20,566 nucleotides of DNA from a virus: positions 1 to 20,566 of IMG/VR virus record IMGVR_UViG_3300042321_001681; one strand, written 5' to 3'. Below are positions 4,938-11,208 of the stretch, one piece after another. The notes under the pieces are model-generated. The model was given only the letters and a program-made list of their open reading frames with translations, ran no database searches and was not told where the DNA came from. The position numbers and the translations under genes are program-made. How positions within the stretch are numbered: position 1 is the first letter of the stretch; every line of letters begins with the position of its first letter.

Positions 4938-5507
4938 ATGCCTCGCCACGCGAATCTCCCGTTTCACCTGTATGTGCATGTGTGCAACACCGCGCTCGGG
5001 CCGACGATGCCCGCCGGCACAACACGCGGCATTTGGCACGCCGTCTACGCCCGCCCCGGCCAGATCGTGATGGCGCACGTCCTGCTCGAGACGGGCGCAG
5101 AATGGTGCGGCGTCCCGTTGCACAAGCTCGCGCACGACCCCAAGGCGTTTGAGCGCAGCCCGCTGCCGGGGTTCTGCGAGCCGTCACACCTCCAGCCATG
5201 GGGCGCAATGGGCGACCATGTTGAGGCGATTCACCTTGAGTACCTCGAGGGAATCAATGTGATGGGCACGAGCGCCGAGCGCGGGTTCTGCGGCCGGCAT
5301 ACCGGGATCGTCATCGACTGGAGTGACGGGTTTAGTCGTTACCCGCAGGAACACAAGCCGCTCAACCTCATTGAGCGCGTGGACGGCAGGTTCATCCTGT
5401 TCCCCAACAACTACTGCCGATTCCTCGACAAGCACTTCACGTCGCACAAGCGCGACGCAGACCTCGCCAAGTACCGCCGTGGCGAGGATGTGTACTGGGA
5501 GGAATAG
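4938..5507 (+). CDS. Hypothetical protein paired with the PAPS-reductase-like gene
   Basis: A 189-residue soluble protein, not recognised. ATG 4938 is 4 bp after the previous stop, with GGAG overlapping that stop region, so the two genes are cotranscribed and probably coupled. The sequence is rich in His, Trp and aromatic residues (IWHAVYARPGQIVMAHVLLE, then HVEAIHLEYLEG and FILFPNNYCRFLDKHF) and has no signal peptide or membrane segment. Several His/Cys could bind metal, but no known motif is clear. A function linked to its neighbour (substrate preparation or DNA/RNA modification) is only an inference from pairing. Confidence 0.75.
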   Translation: MPRHANLPFHLYVHVCNTALGPTMPAGTTRGIWHAVYARPGQIVMAHVLLETGAEWCGVPLHKLAHDPKAFERSPLPGFCEPSHLQPWGAMGDHVEAIHLEYLEGINVMGTSAERGFCGRHTGIVIDWSDGFSRYPQEHKPLNLIERVDGRFILFPNNYCRFLDKHFTSHKRDADLAKYRRGEDVYWEE

Positions 5508-5515
5508 TGATCGAA

Positions 5516-5540
5516 CGTACACGTCGCAATAACGTGTACG
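5516..5540. repeat. Perfect 9-bp inverted repeat between convergent genes
   Basis: CGTACACGT, a 7-nt spacer CGCAATA, then ACGTGTACG. It lies between the stop of the plus-strand gene (5507) and the stop of the minus-strand gene (5562). It could end transcription in both directions or bind a dimeric protein. No U-tract follows on either strand. Confidence 0.6.
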
Positions 5541-5561
5541 CAACTTCCACTTTCTTGAACA

Positions 5562-5825
5562 TCACTGCTCGCGCCTGTACCCGAGCTTCCACAGCAAGCG
5601 CGACAGATCGTTGGCGAGGTCGGTCACGGCCTGCTCGTCAAGCTCTGGCCGGCAGCAGTGAATCGCCTCGTGGAGCGTGGTATCTAAACGCTCCTCTTCG
5701 CTCTGCCATGTGGCAACGCGCAGCATGCGCCCAGCGGCCTTGCCGGGATCGACCATGTTCCCGTAGTCGTGCAGGTTCGGGCTAAACCGCAGCGTCCAGT
5801 ACTTGCCGCCGAGTCGGACGCGCAT
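5562..5825 (-). CDS. Small protein with HExxH zinc-protease motif
   Basis: An 87-residue protein. LHEAIHCC in the second half is an HExxH zincin motif preceded by a hydrophobic helix (LDTTLHEAIH). It is followed 8-9 residues later by DEQAVTDLANDLSRLLWKLGYR, whose acidic residues could give the third zinc ligand. The N-terminus MRVRLGGKYWTLRFSPNL is a beta-hairpin-like segment, giving a minimal metallopeptidase layout. Similar short proteins occur in other phages without assigned function. Catalytic activity, target and zinc binding are inferred from the motif. ATG 5825 is 7 bp from the preceding gene on the same strand. Confidence 0.65.
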   Translation of the reverse strand: MRVRLGGKYWTLRFSPNLHDYGNMVDPGKAAGRMLRVATWQSEEERLDTTLHEAIHCCRPELDEQAVTDLANDLSRLLWKLGYRREQ

Positions 5826-5832
5826 AGGTGCC

Positions 5833-5967
5833 TCACTTGAATCCGCGCTTCATCGCCTTGTATGCCGAAGGGCTCACGGTTGACTTCGACTTCGGGCGAC
5901 TGGTGCCAGCCGCACGTCGTGCGTTGATGTTTGCGTACAGGCCGCGCTTTGCTGTCTTCTTTGCCAT
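5833..5967 (-). CDS. Small basic phage protein (MAKKTAKRGLYANI type)
   Basis: A 44-residue protein: MAKKTAKRGLYANINARRAA, then GTSRPKSKSTVSPSAYKAMK and RGFK. Strongly basic. Short proteins with the same KKGLYANINAKR start are widespread in tailed phages with unknown role. AGAGGA lies about 9 nt before ATG 5967. It is in line with the neighbouring small minus-strand genes (5 bp from 5973-6239, 7 bp from 5562-5825), so probably one operon. Confidence 0.7.
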   Translation of the reverse strand: MAKKTAKRGLYANINARRAAGTSRPKSKSTVSPSAYKAMKRGFK

Positions 5968-5972
5968 GATGT

Positions 5973-6239
5973 TTATCCTCTCGAGGTCTTGCCGCTGCAC
6001 TTCCACTTCGCACGCGAGAGCCGAAGCGGGCTGTTCGGGTTGCGTGCCGCCGCAGGGTGCGACTTCATCTGCGCGAAGCTGCGAGCACAGTATGCGTCGC
6101 CCTTCGCGGTCCCTGGCTTGATGCGGTCGCCGCCGCTCTTGGCCTTCCCGGCCTGACCGTAGGAAACCTTGCGAGTGCGGCCCGTCTCCGGGTTCCGTAC
6201 CACCTTCACGAATCGCTTGCCCTTGGCTGGCGTTGGCAT
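5973..6239 (-). CDS. Small basic phage protein with conserved Cys residues
   Basis: An 88-residue basic protein: MPTPAKGKRFVKVVRNPETG, then RTRKVSYGQAGKAKSGGDRI and KPGTAKGDAYCARSFAQ. It ends RAKWKCSGKTSRG. The VVRNPETGRTRKVSYGQAG block and the YCARS / WKC pair recur in small phage proteins often annotated as a DUF; I am not certain of the number. Two cysteines and many Lys/Arg could form a small nucleic-acid-binding fold. AGGAG lies 5 nt before ATG 6239. Confidence 0.72.
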   Translation of the reverse strand: MPTPAKGKRFVKVVRNPETGRTRKVSYGQAGKAKSGGDRIKPGTAKGDAYCARSFAQMKSHPAAARNPNSPLRLSRAKWKCSGKTSRG

Positions 6240-6274
6240 GGATGCTCCTGAATCTGTCCTTCTGAAACGGTCAG

Positions 6275-7177
6275 TTACTGCGCTTCACGGACCTCGCAGC
6301 GCAGCGTACGGCTAGCGACCCCGTTCTTGCGAAGGTTGTCCATCCAGAACCGCAGCCACAGCGCACCCTTCGGCTTCGGTGGCATGCCCTTCTCAACGGC
6401 CCACCCGTTCTGCTCGCTGAACTCGTCCTTGTACCCAGGGCTTCGGACGTGCAGCACGCGGTCGAGGTAGGGTCGCCCTTGCAGGGTCAGTCGCGCCCGT
6501 TGGATCGGCATGATCCACTCGTCGTGGGTGTGGCCCGTCCAGATCACGTCGGCGTCCGGCAGATAGACCGCCATGCGTGAGGTCTGGATCGTGCCACGGG
6601 TGACGGGGCCGCCGCCGCCGTAGCCGTGGTGCATGTACATCACGACGCTGTTCCCGAAGATTTGCCGGCGTTCCTTGCCCCTGACGAGGAACCGCACCCA
6701 GTTTGCATAACTGCCTGCATATGCACGGCAGTCCTTGTTCCGGGCCTTGAGCGCCTCGACCAGGCGCTCGTTCATGTCCGTGTCGTGGCGCTTCTTGACC
6801 GAAGTCTCGTGGTTGCCAGGGGCGAACAGCAACGCCATGTCGGCGTGCGGCGCGACGTAGTCGGCGGTCGTGTTGATGACCGCATCGAGGTAGCGCCCTT
6901 CGCGGTGCTCTGGCCGGCATGCCGAGGTGTCCTTGCGAAAATCCCAGGAACCCTGCATTAGACAGAGAAAATCCCCGTTCGAGAGCCACTTGGCCCCGCG
7001 CTCGCGGCACTGGCGCATGTGGCGCTCAAACATCTGCCGATCCGCGTGGGCGTTATCGATGTGAGCGTCGGAGATCAGCAGGTATTCCTGCGACCAATTG
7101 GCGGATGGCACGGCTCCGTCGAAGTCCATTTCGACCGTGAACGATCCGGGCTGATGCTGCGTGATCGTCGCGCCCAT
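6275..7177 (-). CDS. Calcineurin-like metallophosphoesterase
   Basis: A 300-residue phage phosphoesterase. The metal-binding motifs appear in order: DAHID at 37-41 (D-x-H), NGDFLC at 67-72 (GD), GNHE at 121-124, MHHG at 182-185 and TGHTH at 214-218 (GHxH). Position 72, often Asp in GDxxD, is Cys here. The GDFLCLMQGSWDFRK and PEHREGRYLD stretches look like the phage subfamily. The substrate is unknown; possibilities are nucleic acid, a nucleotide or a phosphoprotein. ATG 7177 is preferred over TTG 7195. It reads leftward away from the divergent control region at 7178-7338 and heads the small-gene cluster 5562-6239. Confidence 0.85.
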   Translation of the reverse strand: MGATITQHQPGSFTVEMDFDGAVPSANWSQEYLLISDAHIDNAHADRQMFERHMRQCRERGAKWLSNGDFLCLMQGSWDFRKDTSACRPEHREGRYLDAVINTTADYVAPHADMALLFAPGNHETSVKKRHDTDMNERLVEALKARNKDCRAYAGSYANWVRFLVRGKERRQIFGNSVVMYMHHGYGGGGPVTRGTIQTSRMAVYLPDADVIWTGHTHDEWIMPIQRARLTLQGRPYLDRVLHVRSPGYKDEFSEQNGWAVEKGMPPKPKGALWLRFWMDNLRKNGVASRTLRCEVREAQ

Positions 7178-7210
7178 CCAGCCGCACCATAGCAACCGAT
7201 CCGCCTATTT

Positions 7211-7247
7211 CCCGTTGTAAGAAAAAATTGTTGGATTTTCTCACGGG
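7211..7247. repeat. Imperfect inverted repeat in the divergent control region
   Basis: CCCGT...ACGGG outer arms and AGAAAA...TTTTCT inner arms around an AATTGTTGGA loop. It is the most AT-rich spot between the divergent genes at 7177 and 7339. This is a plausible operator or hairpin; no regulator gene is adjacent. Confidence 0.4.
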
Positions 7248-7254
7248 TTCCCTC

Positions 7255-7283
7255 TTGACCGCCGATATACGCATCAGTACAAC
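7255..7283 (+). promoter_or_regulatory. Candidate promoter of the early plus-strand operon
   Basis: TTGACC (5 of 6) at 7255-7260, a 17-bp spacer, then TACAAC (4 of 6) at 7278-7283. The leader of about 50 nt contains a perfect 6-bp palindrome ACGGCA-CGT-TGCCGT at 7297-7311 just after the predicted RNA start, which could be an operator. GAGGAG follows before ATG 7339. Confidence 0.5.
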
Positions 7284-7338
7284 ACGCGAGCGGGTTACGG
7301 CACGTTGCCGTGGACCGCACGTCATCGAGGAGAGACCG

Positions 7339-7587
7339 ATGAAGATTCGAGACACCGTCACCAACCTGATCGAACGCCCAGACCTTCGCAAGCGGCACAA
7401 CGACGTGCTGCTCGCGTGCGCGATGGAGCTCGGCGACACCTACAGCATGGAAGTCGTGCAGGCGCACCAGCGCCTCGGCGAGATCCCGTTCGACGCCGAG
7501 CACGAGTTCGACGCCGCCGTCATCGAGATGGACATCGCCGAGCGCCGATTCCTGTCCGTCCACGCCGAGACGGAGGTGACCCTGTGA
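7339..7587 (+). CDS. Hypothetical early protein
   Basis: An 82-residue acidic, helical protein (MKIRDTVTNLIERPDLRKRH, then NDVLLACAMELGDTYSMEVV). It is the first gene of the early operon, with a strong GAGGAG Shine-Dalgarno before ATG 7339. No domain is recognised. The alternating charged helices suggest a small protein-protein interaction or regulatory role, which cannot be specified. Its TGA overlaps the next gene's GTG (GTGA). Confidence 0.7.
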   Translation: MKIRDTVTNLIERPDLRKRHNDVLLACAMELGDTYSMEVVQAHQRLGEIPFDAEHEFDAAVIEMDIAERRFLSVHAETEVTL

Positions 7588-7832
7588 GGCTCGACCAAAC
7601 GCAATACGTGCGCCGCATCCTGTGGCTGGTCGCGGCACTCGACCGGAGACCCATCACTCGCAAGGAACTTGCGTCGAGGTGGGATGTGACGCCTCGCGCC
7701 GTGAATCATTTGCTCGGCAGCGCCCGAGCCATGTTCAAGGTCCGCATCGAGCACGTGCCGCACACGGGGTACACGCTGCGCGACCCAGGCGTCCTGAACG
7801 TACGCGCTCTATCAGGACGGAGGGCCGCATGA
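7584..7832 (+). CDS. Winged-helix/HTH domain protein
   Basis: An 82-residue protein from GTG 7584, overlapping the previous stop. RRPITRKELASRWDVTPRAV followed by NHLLGSARAMF is a helix-turn-helix, and FKVRIEHVPHTGYTLRDPG reads as the wing strands of a DeoR-like winged helix. A DNA-binding regulator within the early operon is likely; the target is unknown. The stop overlaps the next ATG (ATGA), so expression is coupled. Confidence 0.7.
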   Translation: MRLDQTQYVRRILWLVAALDRRPITRKELASRWDVTPRAVNHLLGSARAMFKVRIEHVPHTGYTLRDPGVLNVRALSGRRAA

Positions 7833-8134
7833 CGCTCTTCGACCCCATCGAGGCCGACCGCCGCAAGGTGATCGGCAAGGCGCTCGCGGCCGACCGCCGC
7901 AGCGAACTGCTCGCCGCCGCCCGCGGGTTCGCTGCATTCATCGCACGCGACGGCGATACCGTGACGAGCGACGAGGTCGCAAACCTCATGGCCCACAATG
8001 GCCTTGACTACAACGACCTCGGAAACGCTCGTGGCAGCATCTTCGACGAGAAGTTCGTGTGGACCGGGCAGGTCGTGCCGTCGCGCCGGCCATCGTCGCA
8101 CGGTCGCCTCATTCGCGTGTGGAGGCTCCGATGA
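7829..8134 (+). CDS. Hypothetical phage protein
   Basis: A 101-residue protein starting MTLFDPIEADRRKVIGKALA. The middle (AARGFAAFIARDGDTVTSDE, then VANLMAHNGLDYNDLGNARG) and the closing SSHGRLIRVWRLR match the layout of a common class of small phage proteins that begin with FDP and end with a VWR/VWY strand, probably a winged-helix-like fold. No function is known. It is coupled at both ends by ATGA overlaps. Confidence 0.7.
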   Translation: MTLFDPIEADRRKVIGKALAADRRSELLAAARGFAAFIARDGDTVTSDEVANLMAHNGLDYNDLGNARGSIFDEKFVWTGQVVPSRRPSSHGRLIRVWRLR

Positions 8135-8463
8135 GAACCGTCGAAATCAAGATGACCCTGCACGCAGGGCTGTTTCCGCACGCGCCCGAGGTCGCCGACT
8201 ACTGCGACCGCCACGAGGTCGAGGCGTCCATCGACGCACGCTGGATGGCCGAGCAGCGCGAGGACTTCCACTACCACGGCAGCCGCGTGCGGACGATCTG
8301 GACGCTGCTTTCCTGGAACGTGGTCGCGCTGCACGTGGATGGGAAGCAGCTCCTAACCGCCGACTCGGTGCCGGAAGGATTCCCGATGCTCGAGGTGATG
8401 CGCGTACTTCAGACCGAGATCGGCGAGGACATCCGCGCCATCGGGCCGGGGGCGACGCCATGA
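8131..8463 (+). CDS. Hypothetical phage protein
   Basis: A 110-residue protein with no recognised domain. The N-terminus MRTVEIKMTLHAGLFP and the RVRTIWTLLSWNVVALHVDGKQLL segment predict beta strands; HAPEVADYCDRHEVEASIDARWMAEQREDF is helical. ATGA overlaps at both ends. It is typical high-GC sequence for this operon, in contrast to the following gene. Confidence 0.68.
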   Translation: MRTVEIKMTLHAGLFPHAPEVADYCDRHEVEASIDARWMAEQREDFHYHGSRVRTIWTLLSWNVVALHVDGKQLLTADSVPEGFPMLEVMRVLQTEIGEDIRAIGPGATP

Positions 8464-9572
8464 GATACCTGTCAGTATGCAGCGGCATTGAAGCGGCCAC
8501 CGTATGCGTGCAGGTAGATCAAACGGTCCGGGAGCTATCTTCCATGTTTGACTACGCATTCGATGGAACAAGTATTTTCACTCCACCTCAACTTCCATCT
8601 TTGCCAGCGGACTACGGAATTGGCTTGATTGTTGGTCCATCGGGAACAGGAAAGTCAACCATTCTCCGTAAATTTGGTGAAGAGCAGAAGATTGAGTGGA
8701 ATCCAGCGCTTGCAGTCTGTTCTCATTTCAAAGATGCGGTGGATGCTCGTGAGCGTTTGTCTGCAGTTGGCTTTAACTCCATTCCCGCATGGATGCGTCC
8801 ATATCACGTCCTCTCCACTGGAGAGAAGTTTCGTGCTGATTTGGCTCGACAACTACATGGCGGTGCTGTAATTGATGAGTTCACGTCCGTAGTAGACAGA
8901 ACCGTTGCCAAGTCGTGTGCTCATTCCACTCGCCGTTATGTTGATCAGAACAACATTAAGGGTTTGGTATTTGCTTCATGTCATTACGACATCATTGAAT
9001 GGCTGCGTCCAGATTGGGTGTTCGACACTAGCAGCGGTAGTTTGACCGCAAGGGGGTTTGAAAGGCGACCCGAGATTGTCTTGGAAATGCTTCCTTGCTC
9101 GACCGAAGCGTGGGCAATGTTCCGCAACCATCACTATCTCGACGGAAACATCAATAAAAGCGCACGATGCTGGATTGTTTCTTGGGACGGAACCCCAGTT
9201 GGATTCTCTTCTGCCCTTTCGTTTCCTAACGGGAATTTGAAAAACGCTTGGCGTGAACATAGGACGGTGGTGCTTCCCGACTACCAAGGTTTGGGTTTAG
9301 GAGTGCGAATCTCTGATGCCACGGCTGAATTGTTTGTGCGTCAGAGCTGTCGATACTTCTCAAAAACCGCACATCCGCGCATGGGCGAATACAGAAATCG
9401 TTCGCCGCTGTGGAAACCAACAAGCAAAAACAATCGCGCTCGGACTGATTACAACATCAGCAGATGCACCAAAGAAGATGGACATAAAATGAAACACGCA
9501 AATCGGTTGTGTTATTCGCATGAATACATCGGACGAGAAATTCCCGCTGTAGAGGAACACCATGAACGCTGA
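8460..9572 (+). CDS. ABC-type ATPase fused to GNAT acetyltransferase, with a Dcm-like N-terminal tag
   Basis: A 370-residue protein with two domains. The ABC-type ATPase has Walker A GPSGTGKS (59-66), signature LSTGEKFR (118-125), Walker B AVIDE (136-140), D-loop SVVDR (143-147) and H-loop His175. The GNAT domain runs from about 205 to 320, with acetyl-CoA motif VVLPDYQGLGLG (270-281) and family-like HHYLDGNIN, KNAWREHR and HPRM segments. This ATPase-GNAT fusion occurs in phages; a nucleic-acid-modifying role by analogy with the GNAT-fold Mom protein is inference. The first 15 residues, MRYLSVCSGIEAATV, match the start of phage cytosine-C5 methyltransferases and do not belong to this fold. 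Composition shifts sharply just after them: 20 of 60 bases are G/C at 8941-9000, against 41 of 60 at 8221-8280. ATG 8460 is coupled to the previous stop (ATGA); ATG 8544 is an alternative. Confidence 0.82.
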   Translation: MRYLSVCSGIEAATVCVQVDQTVRELSSMFDYAFDGTSIFTPPQLPSLPADYGIGLIVGPSGTGKSTILRKFGEEQKIEWNPALAVCSHFKDAVDARERLSAVGFNSIPAWMRPYHVLSTGEKFRADLARQLHGGAVIDEFTSVVDRTVAKSCAHSTRRYVDQNNIKGLVFASCHYDIIEWLRPDWVFDTSSGSLTARGFERRPEIVLEMLPCSTEAWAMFRNHHYLDGNINKSARCWIVSWDGTPVGFSSALSFPNGNLKNAWREHRTVVLPDYQGLGLGVRISDATAELFVRQSCRYFSKTAHPRMGEYRNRSPLWKPTSKNNRARTDYNISRCTKEDGHKMKHANRLCYSHEYIGREIPAVEEHHER

Positions 9573-9819
9573 CTACGCCACCTACCTCCTCCGCCGGCGT
9601 GCCGACGAGCGTGCCGCTGCTGCCGAGCGCACGCCCACGAGGCACCACGAGTTTGCCGAACACTGTCGCGCCGAGGCGCGGTTCTTTGACGGCGTCGCTG
9701 ACTGCATCGAGCAGCTCCAGCGCGAGGCCGCCGAGGAACGAACGAGCCGTGTATTGGAGAAGGCGGGGGCCGGGGGCGTTCCTCGGCCCCTGCCCGCCAT
9801 CTTGAAGGAGCTGCTATGA
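9562..9819 (+). CDS. Hypothetical helical protein
   Basis: An 85-residue, Ala/Arg/Glu-rich helical protein (MNADYATYLLRRRADERAAA, then HCRAEARFFDGVADCIEQLQ), with a likely coiled coil over most of its length. AGAGGA precedes ATG 9562, which overlaps the end of the ATPase-GNAT gene by 11 bp. Composition returns to the high-GC style of the operon here. Function unknown. Confidence 0.68.
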   Translation: MNADYATYLLRRRADERAAAAERTPTRHHEFAEHCRAEARFFDGVADCIEQLQREAAEERTSRVLEKAGAGGVPRPLPAILKELL

Positions 9820-10085
9820 CCCGGGACATCGTGAACCGCCTGCGGACGAACCGCGACTGCCTTGCGCCGTGCCTGATGGACGAGGCCGCCGATGAGATTG
9901 TGCGGCTTGAGCAGGTTGTGCTAGCCCTCACCGCCGAGCGCGACGAGGCGCGTTGGGATTACTGTTTGGGCTTTACAGACTTCTGCCCCAATCCGGCGCA
10001 TGACGATTTGCCGCTTGATGAGGCAGCTGCGGAGGTTGCCAAGGCGTTCGGCTGGAGTTACTTGGTTGAGGAGGGCAAATCATGA
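9816..10085 (+). CDS. Hypothetical protein
   Basis: An 89-residue protein (MTRDIVNRLRTNRDCLAPCL, then MDEAADEIVRLEQVVLALTA). Short phage proteins with a DIVxRLR...DEAADEIxRL heptad pattern are common in early operons, without known role. Its helical N-terminal half looks like a coiled coil; the second half is acidic. ATGA overlap with both neighbours. Confidence 0.7.
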   Translation: MTRDIVNRLRTNRDCLAPCLMDEAADEIVRLEQVVLALTAERDEARWDYCLGFTDFCPNPAHDDLPLDEAAAEVAKAFGWSYLVEEGKS

Positions 10086-10438
10086 CTGACGGAATCACGT
10101 TTGAAATCAAAGATCAGGACGTTGCGGTGCTTGAGGACACGACCGCGAATGAGCGGACGAGCAACCGGCACCGCGTTCGGCTTGACATCGCGGTGTATAA
10201 GCGGTTGATGGAACAGGCACTGCGAGAGCAAGTGGAGTTCCTTGTTGAGCAGGAGAACTACAGGGACAAGATCAAGCCATCCATAGAGCGCATGATGGAT
10301 ATTGCTGTGAAGTCCGTCCATGGACGCATGGACAAACTCGTAGCTGACGAGGTTGAACGGCTGGTCAAGGAACGAGTATCTGCGATGGTCGCGGAGTTGC
10401 CAATCAAGGTCCAAGTGAATGTGGGGCCTCATTCATGA
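10082..10438 (+). CDS. Hypothetical coiled-coil protein
   Basis: A 118-residue protein. The N-terminal 40 residues predict beta strands (GITFEIKDQDVAVLED). The rest is a long charged helix (YKRLMEQALREQVEFLVEQE, then further Lys/Glu-rich heptads) ending in a short strand KVQVNVGPHS. No known domain. Joined by ATGA overlaps to both neighbours. Confidence 0.68.
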   Translation: MTDGITFEIKDQDVAVLEDTTANERTSNRHRVRLDIAVYKRLMEQALREQVEFLVEQENYRDKIKPSIERMMDIAVKSVHGRMDKLVADEVERLVKERVSAMVAELPIKVQVNVGPHS

Positions 10439-10584
10439 CTCGGTTCCTGCTCGAGGAGCCGCCGCCGGAGGACGCCGACCCGATGGTCATGCTGGTACTT
10501 GCGGCAATCAAGGCGATGAACCAGCGACAGCAGGACGAACTCGCACAACGGCTAGCGCAGGCCGACAAGGAGGACGGCAAGTGA
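10435..10584 (+). CDS. Small hypothetical protein
   Basis: A 49-residue protein: MTRFLLEEPPPEDADPMVML, then VLAAIKAMNQRQQDELAQRL and AQADKEDGK. It is acidic at the start and helical at the end. ATG 10435 overlaps the previous stop, and its TGA overlaps the GTG of the next gene. The last codons (AAGGAGGACGGCAAG) double as the Shine-Dalgarno of the next gene. No function recognised. Confidence 0.65.
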   Translation: MTRFLLEEPPPEDADPMVMLVLAAIKAMNQRQQDELAQRLAQADKEDGK

Positions 10585-10585
10585 A
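10564..10585 (+). repeat. Gene-junction direct repeat, copy 1
   Basis: A 22-bp sequence that reads GA(C/T)AAGGAGGACGGCAAGTGAA, with one mismatch to copy 2 at 10803-10824. It encodes the C-terminus DKEDGK, the Shine-Dalgarno AGGAGG and the overlapping stop/start GTGA of the next gene. Confidence 0.75.
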
Positions 10586-10823
10586 ATACTGCGATCAAAT
10601 CGAACAGGACGCGATTCTCAAGGAATGCGGCCGGGAGTTAGACAACGCGGCGACCTACCTGAAGCTGGCGCATGAGCACGTACTTGCGGCAGCGAGGTTC
10701 GCCGCGCCGTGCAGGCCCGGTGCTGGTGGCCGTCAGATGACGAGATGGGCTAGCAAGATTTCCAACCTGCAAATGAGCATCGGCGGCCAAGCCAAGTTCT
10801 GGGATAAGGAGGACGGCAAGTGA
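10581..10823 (+). CDS. Small hypothetical protein
   Basis: An 80-residue protein from GTG 10581, preceded by AGGAGG inside the previous gene's last codons. It begins VKYCDQIEQDAILKECGREL, continues with a helical middle and a GGRQMTRWASKISNLQMSIG segment, and ends WDKEDGK, repeating the end of the previous gene. No domain recognised. Confidence 0.66.
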   Translation: MKYCDQIEQDAILKECGRELDNAATYLKLAHEHVLAAARFAAPCRPGAGGRQMTRWASKISNLQMSIGGQAKFWDKEDGK

Positions 10824-10824
10824 A
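10803..10824 (+). repeat. Gene-junction direct repeat, copy 2
   Basis: The second copy of the 22-bp junction (one mismatch). It again supplies a C-terminal DKEDGK, an AGGAGG ribosome-binding site and a GTGA start/stop overlap, this time for the gene at 10820. Confidence 0.75.
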
Positions 10825-11020
10825 CGACCCCGGCGACGAGCACAAGCACCGCGACATCCTCGAGCGCCTCGACCTGCTGTGGCCTGGGATGGGCGAGATG
10901 GCGAACGACGAGCGCCGCGAGGCCGCACGCGAGATCCGCTCCCTGCGCGATGAGGTACGCAAACTGCGGGCCGTGTTGCCACATCGCATCAGCCGCATCC
11001 TGTACGAAGGCGAGGGATGA
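10820..11020 (+). CDS. Small coiled-coil hypothetical protein
   Basis: A 66-residue protein from GTG 10820 with AGGAGG upstream. The central helix (DERREAAREIRSLRDEVRKL) is a charged coiled coil. The LxxLW-x-G-MGE..ANDERREAAREI pattern is seen in other small phage proteins of unknown role. Confidence 0.66.
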   Translation: MNDPGDEHKHRDILERLDLLWPGMGEMANDERREAAREIRSLRDEVRKLRAVLPHRISRILYEGEG

Positions 11021-11021
11021 G

Positions 11022-11207
11022 ATGCAACCGGGGAGAGGAGAGCACGAGGAGGACGTAGTGGACCGCGTCCGCGTGAGCGGGACCGATGATCCACTCACTA
11101 TCGAACTGATGCAGGAGGTCGTGTACCTGCGTCTTGAACTGGCGAAGGCAATGAAACAAGTGAACTCGTTCATCCTGCGGGAGACGAACCACAGGAGGCG
11201 AGAGTGA
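11022..11207 (+). CDS. Small hypothetical protein, start uncertain
   Basis: A 61-residue reading from ATG 11022, one base after the previous stop. GTG 11058 is a good alternative start (49 residues): it has AGGAGG 5 nt upstream and repeats the AGGAGGACG-to-GTG layout of the two genes before it. The shared part, with TIELMQEVVYLRLELAKAMK, is a helix of coiled-coil type. No function recognised. Confidence 0.6.
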   Translation: MQPGRGEHEEDVVDRVRVSGTDDPLTIELMQEVVYLRLELAKAMKQVNSFILRETNHRRRE

Positions 11208-11208
11208 C

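Noticed and set aside
8544-9572. Shorter start (ATG 8544) for the ATPase-GNAT gene
   Set aside because: Has a modest GGGAG upstream but would remove VRELSSMFDY-type residues that look native to the family, and would break the ATGA coupling. Kept as an alternative only.
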